A stretch of 64,000 bases of DNA from Caldilineaceae bacterium (GTDB taxonomy: Bacteria > Chloroflexota > Anaerolineae > Caldilineales > Caldilineaceae): assembly GCA_020433455.1 (NCBI GenBank), contig JAGRCP010000018.1:17201-81200 (forward strand), in the 5' to 3' direction. This document shows positions 25,683 through 33,583 of this stretch, one piece after another; position 1 is the stretch's first letter, and every line of letters begins with the position of its first letter. Under the pieces are notes generated by a model that ran no database searches, was not told the DNA's origin, and saw nothing but the letters and a program-made list of their open reading frames with translations. The position numbers and the translations under genes were made by a program.

Positions 25683-27908
25683 ATGAGAGTCACACAAGAG
25701 AACAAAACGCCTAGCCAATCAAGGCCAATGCAGGACCTGCCGCCCGACGCCTACGCTGTCCTGCGCCGAACCTTCGGCTATGATGACTTCCTGCCCCTCC
25801 AGGCCGAAGCGGTTCACAATGTGCTCAACGGGCAAGACTGCCTGGTTGTCCTGCCTACGGGCGGCGGCAAGTCTCTCTGCTATCAGTTACCCGCCCTCCT
25901 GCTGGATGGACCGACCGTAGTGGTTTCGCCCCTGATCTCGCTCATGCAGGATCAGGTAAGCCAATTGCGCGGGAACGGCGTAGCCGCCGCCTTCCTCAAC
26001 AGCACGCTCACCTTTCACGCGCAGGCGCAAGTCCTGCAAGCTCTGCGCGCCGGCGAGCTGCGCCTGCTCTACGTTGCGCCGGAGACGCTCCTGCGCCCGG
26101 AGGTACTGCTGGCTCTGGAAGAGAGCAACCTGGCCTGCCTTGCGATTGATGAGGCCCACTGCATCTCCGCCTGGGGCCATGATTTCCGTCCTGAATACCG
26201 TCAACTGGCGCCTCTGCGCAGTCGCTTTCCCGCCGCGGTCTGCATTGCGCTCACCGCCACGGCCACCCAGCGGGTGCGCGAGGATATCCTCGCCAGTCTG
26301 GGTATGGATAAGGGCGCGCTCCTTGTCGGCAACTTCGATCGCCCCAACCTAAACCTGGCTGCGGCCGTACGGGCGGATGACCTGAGCCAAACATTGGCGT
26401 TCCTGCGCGGCCACGAGAAACAGGCCGGCATCGTCTATTGCAGCACGCGCAAGACCGTAAACAGCTTAGCTGCTCGACTCCAGGAGGAAGGCTTCGCTGC
26501 GCTGCCCTATCATGCGGGGCTGGATGCGCCGGTCCGCCAACGTAATCAGGAGGCGTGGGTGCGGGATGATGCGGCCGTCATGGTGGCCACCGTCGCCTTC
26601 GGGATGGGTATCGACAAATCCAACGTACGCTTTATCGTTCACTACAACCTGCCCCAAAGCCTGGAAAGTTACTATCAGGAGATCGGTCGGGCCGGCCGTG
26701 ACGGACTGCCCGCGGATTGCCTCCTCCTCTACACGACCCAGGATCTGGGCTCCGTCCGTTATCACATCAATAACGGGGCGGAAAGCGAGCGTCAGGGACG
26801 GGAGCTGCGTCTTCAGGCTATGTATCGCTACGCAAAAACGCCTTACTGTCGACGCAGCGTTGTCCTACCCTATTTCGGCGGAGAGTTTCAGCCGCCCTGC
26901 GGCAATTGCGATAACTGCGCGGCTGAAGAGGCAGGACGCAAACGGATAGACGTAACCGTAGATGCGCAGAAATTTCTCTCCTGCGTCGCCCGCACCAACC
27001 AACGCTTCGGCATCAGCCACAACGTCAAAATCCTGCGCGGTTCGCGAGAGAAGAAGGTGCTCCAGTGGGGTCATGACAAGCTCTCCACTTACGGTATCGG
27101 CCTGGATCGCAGCACCGGCCACTGGAAAGAGTTGGCCCAGCGCCTCATCATTCAGGATATCCTAATCCAGGACCCCACTCACGGCACGCTCCAGCTTACC
27201 GATAGGGCGTGGGCGGTCATGAAGGGTGAGGAACGGGTGGAGATTATCCAGCAGGCCGTACCGGTCAGCAAACAAACGCCGCTGGCGGACAGCGATATGG
27301 ACCTCTTTGAGATTTTACGCGATCTGCGGAAATCCCTGGCCGACGAGGCGGTTGTGCCTGCCTACATTATTTTTTCCGATCGCTCCCTGGCGGAGATGGC
27401 CGCTCATTTCCCCCAAACCGAAGAGCAGCTCCTGGCCATGCACGGCGTGGGCGAAGCCAAGCTGGCCGCCTATGGGCAGGCGTTTCTGACCGCAATTCAG
27501 GCTTACTGCGCGGACACGGGCAAAGCATGGCGCCCGCCAAGCAAATCAGCGCCTTCCGCCGCCGGCCCCACGCCTCGCCTGGGCGCGAGCCTCCATAAGC
27601 GCCGTTTTGAGGAAGTAGGGGAACTGTTTGCCGAGGGGCAAACCGTCGAGGAGATCGCCGCCCAGTACGACGTGAAGCGACAAACGATAGTCAACCACCT
27701 TGCTAAATACGTGAATGCGGGCGGCGTGCTCCAGGCCGAACGCCTACAGGCCGAGTCACGCCTGAACGCAGCCGCCCAGGCGCGGGTCATGCAGGCTTTT
27801 GATGAGCTGGGCAGCCAGGCCCTCTCGCCCGTCTATGAGGCCCTGAACGGCGAGATAGAGTATGACGAATTGCATCTGCTGCGGCTGGTACGGGTTTGTC
27901 AAGAATAG
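25683..27908 (+). CDS. recQ: ATP-dependent DNA helicase RecQ
   Basis: A 741-aa 3'-5' DNA helicase. Superfamily 2 motifs are present in order: LPTGGGKSLCYQLP (Walker A), DEAHCISAWGHDFR (II), ALTATATQRV (III), ATVAFGMGIDKSNVRFIVHYN and YYQEIGRAGRDG (VI). A zinc-binding site YCRR...CGNCDNC follows, then an RQC winged helix (about 430-540) and an HRDC domain (about 535-610). Beyond these lies an extra helix-turn-helix (EEIAAQYDVKRQTIVNHLAKY), as in longer RecQ forms. It acts in recombination and fork repair. It is monocistronic by context and ends in a strong hairpin. Confidence 0.96.
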   Translation: MRVTQENKTPSQSRPMQDLPPDAYAVLRRTFGYDDFLPLQAEAVHNVLNGQDCLVVLPTGGGKSLCYQLPALLLDGPTVVVSPLISLMQDQVSQLRGNGVAAAFLNSTLTFHAQAQVLQALRAGELRLLYVAPETLLRPEVLLALEESNLACLAIDEAHCISAWGHDFRPEYRQLAPLRSRFPAAVCIALTATATQRVREDILASLGMDKGALLVGNFDRPNLNLAAAVRADDLSQTLAFLRGHEKQAGIVYCSTRKTVNSLAARLQEEGFAALPYHAGLDAPVRQRNQEAWVRDDAAVMVATVAFGMGIDKSNVRFIVHYNLPQSLESYYQEIGRAGRDGLPADCLLLYTTQDLGSVRYHINNGAESERQGRELRLQAMYRYAKTPYCRRSVVLPYFGGEFQPPCGNCDNCAAEEAGRKRIDVTVDAQKFLSCVARTNQRFGISHNVKILRGSREKKVLQWGHDKLSTYGIGLDRSTGHWKELAQRLIIQDILIQDPTHGTLQLTDRAWAVMKGEERVEIIQQAVPVSKQTPLADSDMDLFEILRDLRKSLADEAVVPAYIIFSDRSLAEMAAHFPQTEEQLLAMHGVGEAKLAAYGQAFLTAIQAYCADTGKAWRPPSKSAPSAAGPTPRLGASLHKRRFEEVGELFAEGQTVEEIAAQYDVKRQTIVNHLAKYVNAGGVLQAERLQAESRLNAAAQARVMQAFDELGSQALSPVYEALNGEIEYDELHLLRLVRVCQE

Positions 27909-27937
27909 AAGCTTTCTCATCAGCCGACGCGAACGCC

Positions 27938-27987
27938 AAACCGGGCCCGCTGCTTCGTACCTGAAGCAGCGGGCCCGGTTTGGTTTT
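27938..27987 (+). terminator. Strong hairpin terminator after recQ
   Basis: A perfect 19-bp stem (27938-27956 with 27963-27981) with a 6-nt loop, followed by GGTTTT. It lies between the convergent recQ and the membrane-protein gene at 28003 and may stop transcription from both directions. Confidence 0.85.
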
Positions 27988-28002
27988 GAGCAGGGTTAAG
28001 CG

Positions 28003-29220
28003 TTAGTCATCTGCATAAGCAGGCGCTCCCGGCTCCTCAACATAAGCCCAATTGCCCAGCATCTTTAACAGCTGCACGGCGATGGGAAGCATGGAGAGCG
28101 CGTAGAGCGCATAGCCAAACCCCTGAAGGGCCCCCGTCCATTGGACCAGGAAAATGCTGAGCCAGATAAAGACGCTGCCCACATTGGCTGCCAGCAGGCT
28201 TAACCAACAGCCGCCCAGTTCGGCATCCCCCTGCGCGGATATGAAACGGCGTGCGAAATAGGGGATAACGGCGTAGGCAAACTGCAATACCCAGCCGTAG
28301 ATCAAGGCCTGGGGAGCCGTAGCCTCAATAACGGCGCCGGGTATGCCGGGCACGCCCAGAATGATCAGCGGCGCCACCATTACCGGCAACAAAATCCAGA
28401 AATAGGCGGTTACGATATGCCATGCGCCAGGTTGCCGAAAGCCCCCGCTTTGGGAAAGCGCCCGCACCACAATCACGAGCAGGGTGAGGGTAGCGCCGAT
28501 GTGCAGGATCAACCCCGGCACGGTGACAATCAGCGCACCGCCCAGCCACGGTCCCAGAACCAACCCCAACGCGCCCAGGGTCATGCTCCAGAAGATAGCA
28601 TTGTTCGTGCGGGACGCGATCGGCGAACGGCCCGTTATCGGCGGGATGATGCTAATCAGCACCCCGGCGAAGACCAGAGAGAGAAATCCCCAGTTATTGG
28701 CATGGATGTGAGCCTCCAGCGGAATCTGGATACGCAGAGGGTCGCTCCAGCCGAACCAGTAGCCCGTGCCGATAAGGATGCCGACAAGAAAGTAGCTCAA
28801 TCCGCTCACGTAAAACTTTACGCTCCCATGCGAGGATGAGCCTGAGGATTTGGCCATCTGCCATAGCTGTATGCCCAACAGAATCGTCGTCACGAAGATC
28901 AACGTGCCGCCGGTAATGATGAGCGTGGCGTTCATGCTTGCGATGCCGGCCGCCAGGACGACCAACCCGGCGTTGAGGCCCAGCCAGATGTCCCAACGCA
29001 TGGCCGGACGTTCCTGTTTCATACGCGCCGCAGCGAGAACGGGCAGCACGCCGAAGAGCGTCTCCGTCATCATGCCCAGCGTAATGAAATGGATGCGGAA
29101 CCAACGGATCCCCTGGAAAAAAGGCAGAAAATCCAGGCTGATGAGGGATGCATCGATTACCGCCATAAGGGCCACAAAGAGATAGAGCAAAGCCATTAAA
29201 AAGTAGGGCAGCAGCATCAT
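28003..29220 (-). CDS. NnrS / haem-copper-oxidase-subunit-I-like membrane protein
   Basis: A 405-aa protein with about twelve hydrophobic segments. Several histidines sit in helices in a pattern like small CcoN-like or NnrS haem proteins: RIHFITLG in the second helix, EAHIHANNWGFLSL in the middle, LHIGATL and WHIVTAYFW later. It overlaps the upstream cupin gene by 4 bp and lies downstream of a Crp/Fnr regulator, a setting typical of nitric-oxide-related or haem-sensing genes. The family assignment is tentative: a haem-binding membrane protein is likely, but whether it reduces O2 or NO or only binds haem or copper is not shown. Confidence 0.55.
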   Translation of the reverse strand: MMLLPYFLMALLYLFVALMAVIDASLISLDFLPFFQGIRWFRIHFITLGMMTETLFGVLPVLAAARMKQERPAMRWDIWLGLNAGLVVLAAGIASMNATLIITGGTLIFVTTILLGIQLWQMAKSSGSSSHGSVKFYVSGLSYFLVGILIGTGYWFGWSDPLRIQIPLEAHIHANNWGFLSLVFAGVLISIIPPITGRSPIASRTNNAIFWSMTLGALGLVLGPWLGGALIVTVPGLILHIGATLTLLVIVVRALSQSGGFRQPGAWHIVTAYFWILLPVMVAPLIILGVPGIPGAVIEATAPQALIYGWVLQFAYAVIPYFARRFISAQGDAELGGCWLSLLAANVGSVFIWLSIFLVQWTGALQGFGYALYALSMLPIAVQLLKMLGNWAYVEEPGAPAYADD

Positions 29221-29564
29221 TCCTCCTCTGCCTGGGCGACATTTTCGCTTTTCGCGGCCAAGAATATCAACTGACTCTCCGCCTTCATCCCGCGGCTTGC
29301 GCCGTTGAGCGTGATGATCGTGGCGCCGGGCTGCACGACGTGGGTAACGCCGTCCACGGTCATGGTCCCCGTACCGGAGAGAAAGTGGTAGACGGCCGCG
29401 GATTCGGGATGCACAGGAATCATCTGCCCCGGCTGCAATCCGGCTACCAGAACTTTGAAGGCGTTACTGTCTAATAAAAAACGGGGTTGGGGGCCTGTCT
29501 CGCCGAAGACCGCCTGTGCGGCCGTATCAGCAAAGAATAGGTCAGGACTTGCAAGCTGGTTCAT
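29217..29564 (-). CDS. Small cupin-domain protein
   Basis: A 115-aa single-domain cupin. Motif 1 is represented by IPVHPESAAVYHFLSGTG with two His and a Glu as possible metal ligands; the second motif (VVQPGATIITLNG) lacks the usual His. It overlaps the downstream membrane-protein gene by 4 bp and has AAGGAG upstream of its ATG. It probably acts with the membrane protein, as a small-molecule or metal sensor or as an accessory protein; that is inference. Confidence 0.8.
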   Translation of the reverse strand: MNQLASPDLFFADTAAQAVFGETGPQPRFLLDSNAFKVLVAGLQPGQMIPVHPESAAVYHFLSGTGTMTVDGVTHVVQPGATIITLNGASRGMKAESQLIFLAAKSENVAQAEEE

Positions 29565-29768
29565 GGCATCGCTCCTTTGAGTTTAACGGATACAATTTGA
29601 GTGTGTTGGCCCTCCGGGCCTGCTGTACGAACAATATGAGTTGGCCGGTAGAGGCGCGCTCCGGCGATCGCCCGCATTGCGTCAACCGATTTTGAACGCA
29701 CTCATGCAGTTTGCAAACGGCATGCCATGAGATGCGCACTTCCATCGGCGGCGTCACGGCTGCAAAAA

Positions 29769-29814
29769 GACCGATTTGCACGCTGCTATGAGCAGCATAG
29801 CACGCAAATCGGTC
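29769..29814 (-). terminator. Terminator of the Crp/Fnr regulator gene
   Basis: An 11-bp outer stem (29769-29779 with 29804-29814) with a further inner stem and a small internal loop. On the minus strand it is followed by TCTTTTTG. It lies 46 bp after the stop of the regulator gene and isolates it from the cupin gene. The rest of the 29565-29859 gap shows no gene, and I find no FNR-type box in it. Confidence 0.75.
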
Positions 29815-29859
29815 CGTGTATTCGACATTTATCGGATTGGGTAAAAATCGAGGAGAGCG

Positions 29860-30537
29860 TTATCCGTCGTCAATCAGCGCCATCTCGGCCAGGGCGTCGC
29901 GATCCAGAATACGGATTTCCGATCGTTCTACGGCGATAATTCCGGCTCCGGCCATGCTGCGCAAGGCGCGGCTGAGCACGTCGGGCACCGTTCCCAATCG
30001 TGCGGCCAATTCCGTCTGCGTAGCCCAGGGCCGCCGCGCCATGACGTCAGCATCGGCTTCGCGCAATAACAGGCGCGCCACCCGCCCCTCTACCGAATGC
30101 AGGGAGAGATCGGCCACCAGCGACGCGAGATAGATAGCCCGATCTGCGACGCTCTCAATCACCTGGATGGCAACCTGGGGATAGTCAATCAGCAGTTGCT
30201 GCACCGCCCGGCGGGGAATCAGCCAGGCGTTCACCGCTTCGAGTGCAACGGCTGTGGCCGGATTCTGCTTGTTAGCGAAAATGCTCAACTCGTTGAAGGT
30301 CTCGCCCGGCCCCAGAAAACGCAATATCTGCTCCCGACCTTCGGGTGAGCTCTTGCTTACCTTAACCCAGCCGGCGTCCAGATAGTACATGGCCGACGCG
30401 GCATCGCCCTCCAGGAAAAGAATTGCGCCGGGTGCGTACTCCCGTCGGATTGAACTTTGGGATAGCAGGACAAGAGTCTCCTCGTGCAGACCAGTAAAAA
30501 ATGAAATTCGGCGTAGTTGTTCAAGAGAAATGCTCAT
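29860..30537 (-). CDS. Crp/Fnr-family transcriptional regulator
   Basis: A 225-aa regulator: a cyclic-nucleotide-binding-type beta barrel at about residues 15-130 (YAPGAILFLEGDAASAMYYL, LGPGETFNELSIF) and a C-terminal winged helix (TQTELAARLGTVPDVLSRAL). The Fnr iron-sulfur cysteines are absent, so it is not an Fnr-type oxygen sensor; a haem-based (Dnr-like) or ligand-based mode remains possible. I place the start at the ATG of MSISLEQL. A start 6 codons upstream is also open, and neither has a clear Shine-Dalgarno. It is divergent from an HdeD-like gene. Confidence 0.88.
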   Translation of the reverse strand: MSISLEQLRRISFFTGLHEETLVLLSQSSIRREYAPGAILFLEGDAASAMYYLDAGWVKVSKSSPEGREQILRFLGPGETFNELSIFANKQNPATAVALEAVNAWLIPRRAVQQLLIDYPQVAIQVIESVADRAIYLASLVADLSLHSVEGRVARLLLREADADVMARRPWATQTELAARLGTVPDVLSRALRSMAGAGIIAVERSEIRILDRDALAEMALIDDG

Positions 30538-30673
30538 GGGGCAAACAATGTCCATCTATGGCTGCGAGGTAAATACCCCGGCCAATTCACACTTATTGAA
30601 AATTGATGCGAAAACGACGATAGATTTAGCTGCATGGGGTAAGAAGTTTAAGCTCTCCACATATAATTCCCAA

Positions 30674-30702
30674 TTTAGATATAGCGACATTTCAGATATA
30701 AT
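30674..30702 (+). promoter_or_regulatory. Sigma-70-type promoter of the HdeD-like gene
   Basis: TTTAGA (30674-30679), a 17-bp spacer, and a consensus TATAAT (30697-30702). It is placed 40 bp before the ATG at 30743, in an AT-rich stretch. Confidence 0.65.
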
Positions 30703-30742
30703 GATGTTGTTATTCTACCATCAAAACGACAAGGAGATTTCT

Positions 30743-31306
30743 ATGTCAACACTAAGTGAGACGCCGCAACAACAGATGCTTTCCGAACTATGGTGGATGC
30801 CATTAGTACGCGGAATTCTACTAATACTCTTTGGGCTATTTATGTTTGCCTGGCCAGGAGCGACGCTGATTTCTCTGGTCGTTTTCATAGGCGCGTATTG
30901 GTTGGTTGGCGGCGTATTTGATCTGGTTGAAGGGATTATCGGCCATACGGATCGCTCACGCATGTGGATGATCCTGAGCGGTATCATCAGCATTCTTGCC
31001 GGCTTTTTTGTCATGGGACGACCAATTATCGCCGGCGTAATCACAGGCGCAGTATGGGTTTATATTACAGGTTTTATGGCCATTGTAATCGGCGTAATGC
31101 AAATCTTCGCTGGACGCGACGGCGATTGGTCATGGGGCGGCTTCTTTCTGGGCATTCTCTCCATCATCTTCGGGCTGATCATCATTTTCAACCCGCTTTT
31201 GACTGAGGCAATGTTAATCCTTATCCTCCCCATCTGGGCAATCGTGGCCGGTATTTTTGCTATCGTTGCCGCCTTTACCTTACGCGGGCAAGCAAGCAAC
31301 GCATAG
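30743..31306 (+). CDS. HdeD-family (DUF308) membrane protein
   Basis: A 187-aa membrane protein with six short helices arranged as DUF308 repeats (GILLILFGLFMFAWPGATL, ILSGIISILAGFFVMGRPI, FFLGILSIIFGLIIIFNPLL). HdeD relatives are linked to acid or general stress in other bacteria. The start is fixed by AAGGAG 7 nt upstream; the longer open frame to 30389 has no coding support. It has its own promoter and a strong terminator, so it is monocistronic. Confidence 0.9.
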   Translation: MSTLSETPQQQMLSELWWMPLVRGILLILFGLFMFAWPGATLISLVVFIGAYWLVGGVFDLVEGIIGHTDRSRMWMILSGIISILAGFFVMGRPIIAGVITGAVWVYITGFMAIVIGVMQIFAGRDGDWSWGGFFLGILSIIFGLIIIFNPLLTEAMLILILPIWAIVAGIFAIVAAFTLRGQASNA

Positions 31307-31332
31307 TCGCATTAGCCCAGCAACGGTGGACC

Positions 31333-31367
31333 AAAAAGCCGAGTTTCAGACTGAAACTCGGCTTTTT
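31333..31367. terminator. Bidirectional-looking terminator after the HdeD-like gene
   Basis: A perfect 15-bp stem (31333-31347 with 31353-31367) with A5 at its 5' end and T5 at its 3' end, so a U-tract forms on either strand. It lies 27 bp after the HdeD-like stop codon. Confidence 0.88.
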
Positions 31368-31442
31368 GAAACCAGCAGAATCGCTTTTGATGCAAAAATA
31401 TAGGTCGGCAAACATTTTATCCACCCGGGAGGGGACGAGGCA

Positions 31443-32522
31443 ATGAGCCAAACAACACAGCAAGACTCGTTCTTCACGCGTATATGGCGAAGCCTGGAAG
31501 AGCGCTTGCCCACGCTAAGCAGAAGTGAACAAGCAGCCGTATATAAAGATATGCGCCACAATGCACAGGCGGATGTGGACTTTTATGTCCTCATTACCTT
31601 AGCGTCCATCATCGCCTATTACGGCCTACTGCAAAATAGTGCGGCAGTGATCATCGGCGCTATGCTGGTAGCGCCGTTAATGAGCCCGATGATTGCCATG
31701 GCCAATGCAGTCGTCATGGGCAATCTGCATATGCTGCGCCGTGCTGCAACCTCCACACTGGCGGGGATTGCCATTGCGATTGGCATTTCCGCTCTGTTCA
31801 CGTGGCTGCTACCGTCCCTGCCTCCGGGCAGCGAAATTATGGGGCGCACGCAACCGACGCTGCTTGATCTGATTGTAGCCCTTGCCTCGGGCGCAGCCGC
31901 CGCCTATGCGCTGGCGCGCAAAGAAGTCGCCGCAGCATTGCCGGGTGTGGCGATTGCCGCAGCGCTGGTCCCGCCGCTGTGCGTTGTGGGGTATGGTATA
32001 GGCTCATTTCGCTGGCATATTGCAAGCGGTGCGGGCTTGCTCTTCCTCACCAACCTGGCTTCCATCATTTTGGCCGGCGCCGTCATGTTTCTGCTGCTCG
32101 GTTTCCGACCAACTCACGATGGGCAAGAGAAGGACGTGCGCCGCGGTCTGCGTTATGCCATTATCGGACTGCTGATCGTCTTTATCCCCCTGGCAATTTC
32201 AACCGTCACTATTGCGCGTCAGACCCGAATGCAGAGTACCATACAGAACATTCTGCTTGAAGATCTGCCGGTTGATCGGGCCGAGATCGAAAACATTGCG
32301 ATTGAGCAAAAAGATAATGGCCTGGTTGTCGGCTTTACCGCTTATTTATACGAGGATCAGAACTACGCGGAAGTCATCGAGGAAATTCGGCAAACGCTCA
32401 AAGAAGCTGTAGATGCGCCGGTGACGCTGCGCGTACGTGTGGTGGATTCCACGCTGGCGAGCATTGATGAAACCGGCATTCACACGTCGCCGGACGTTGC
32501 TCCGCCCGACGGCTCACAGTAA
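31443..32522 (+). CDS. DUF389 (TIGR00341-like) membrane protein
   Basis: A 359-aa protein. Hydrophobic segments from about residue 40 to 270 carry the family signature IIAYYGLLQNSAAVIIGAML, APLMSPMIAMANAVVMG and AALVPPLCVVGYGIG. A soluble C-terminal region of about 90 residues follows. The function of the family is not established; transport has been suggested. A purine-rich GGGAGGGGACGAGG precedes the ATG. It is convergent with the secreted Ig-like protein gene. Confidence 0.87.
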   Translation: MSQTTQQDSFFTRIWRSLEERLPTLSRSEQAAVYKDMRHNAQADVDFYVLITLASIIAYYGLLQNSAAVIIGAMLVAPLMSPMIAMANAVVMGNLHMLRRAATSTLAGIAIAIGISALFTWLLPSLPPGSEIMGRTQPTLLDLIVALASGAAAAYALARKEVAAALPGVAIAAALVPPLCVVGYGIGSFRWHIASGAGLLFLTNLASIILAGAVMFLLLGFRPTHDGQEKDVRRGLRYAIIGLLIVFIPLAISTVTIARQTRMQSTIQNILLEDLPVDRAEIENIAIEQKDNGLVVGFTAYLYEDQNYAEVIEEIRQTLKEAVDAPVTLRVRVVDSTLASIDETGIHTSPDVAPPDGSQ

Positions 32523-32608
32523 ACGACCAATTGGCAACGTAGTGTTCACCCCAGACCCGTTGCCGATATTGTTGTGCCAACGCATCGTCAAGTTCGTCAG
32601 GCCGCCCC

Positions 32609-32652
32609 AAGGAATAACGTCCCCGGGGCCGGCCGGCGCCAGGGACGTTAAG
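32609..32652. repeat. Palindromic intergenic element, copy 2
   Basis: It starts AAGGAATAACGTCCCCGG and ends GGGACGTTAAG. A 9-bp perfect outer stem pairs 32615-32623 with 32642-32650, with a GC-only core that is itself palindromic. It shares both flanks and the outer arm with the element at 13419-13495 and, like it, lies in a convergent gene gap. Confidence 0.75.
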
Positions 32653-32678
32653 TAACCCGTATTCTGTCTGATTGGGGC

Positions 32679-33455
32679 TCAGAACGAACCCGCCAGTATC
32701 GCCGGCAGATAAATATTTGTATTGCTGTCTAGCCCGTCCGGCAGTTCGCCATACGATTGTCCTAACTCATATGGTCCGAAAATCCGTTGGGCTCCGCTTA
32801 TGGATACTTCCTGCAGGTAGAAAGTCGTTCCGTTTACCGACCTTTCATACTCATAAAATTGCGAAAGCACGGAATCGACGACCAATGATGGAATCAACTC
32901 CTCATTGATTTTTTGAAGCTCGCCCCCTACTTCCTCAAACAGATTAAAGCCGGCATTGCCGTTCTCCGATACCGTAGCCCAGGTAAAACGCGCCGCGCCG
33001 TTCTCCAGCATAGCGCTGCCAAAATAGGCTACGGTTATGCCTAACGGCCCCGATCCGTAAGTGATTGTAATTTGAGACGGGTTCGATAGTTGTCCTGCAT
33101 CGTCCTGCACAATATAGTCAATTGGGAACGGGTTGCTATCAAATCCAGATTGAGGCGTGAAAGTAATCAAACCATTATTAACCGTCCATGTTCCCTGGCC
33201 GGGTTCCGTATAGGACGTTAGCTGCGTCACCATATTATTTGGATCAACAATGCGTACGGTAGACGCCAGCCATACCCCCTGCGTATCATTCGCCAGAATA
33301 TCGACCGTAACAGGATAGCCCTTCAAATTGTCCAGGCTTTCATCATTGACCGTTTGCGGCTCCTGGCCAAATACAACACTGACCAGGGCGGCATTGAGAA
33401 TAAATGCGAGCAAGAGCAATACACAATGGTTGTGTAACGTATATTTCTGAATCAT
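32679..33455 (-). CDS. Secreted protein with cadherin/Ig-like domain and YLP-type C-terminus
   Basis: A 258-aa exported protein. The signal peptide ends near SVVFGQ (about residue 31). A tandem-95/cadherin-like domain follows (YPVTVDILANDTQG ... FTPQSGFDSNPFPIDYIVQD). A second domain (ARFTWATVSENGNAGFNLFE, INEELIPS) is also found near the N-terminus of the neighbouring peptidase. The protein ends NTNIYLPAILAGSF, like many secreted Chloroflexota proteins. The start at 33455 is supported by AAGGAG about 9 nt upstream. It follows the C25 peptidase by 129 bp on the same strand and may be its partner or substrate. Confidence 0.75.
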   Translation of the reverse strand: MIQKYTLHNHCVLLLLAFILNAALVSVVFGQEPQTVNDESLDNLKGYPVTVDILANDTQGVWLASTVRIVDPNNMVTQLTSYTEPGQGTWTVNNGLITFTPQSGFDSNPFPIDYIVQDDAGQLSNPSQITITYGSGPLGITVAYFGSAMLENGAARFTWATVSENGNAGFNLFEEVGGELQKINEELIPSLVVDSVLSQFYEYERSVNGTTFYLQEVSISGAQRIFGPYELGQSYGELPDGLDSNTNIYLPAILAGSF

Positions 33456-33583
33456 CTTGACAACTCCTTCAGCATACCGGCAAAAAGGTAGATTTATAAA
33501 ACTGCAGGTGAGATCACACTCTTTGCACTGAAATTCTGGTTTCTCAGACTTCACAAAATATCCGACTGATTGCTGTATCTCCG

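Noticed and set aside
30389..30742. Upstream extension of the HdeD-like gene
   Set aside because: The added residues include antisense of the Crp/Fnr gene and the promoter; the AAGGAG-preceded ATG at 30743 gives the normal family length.
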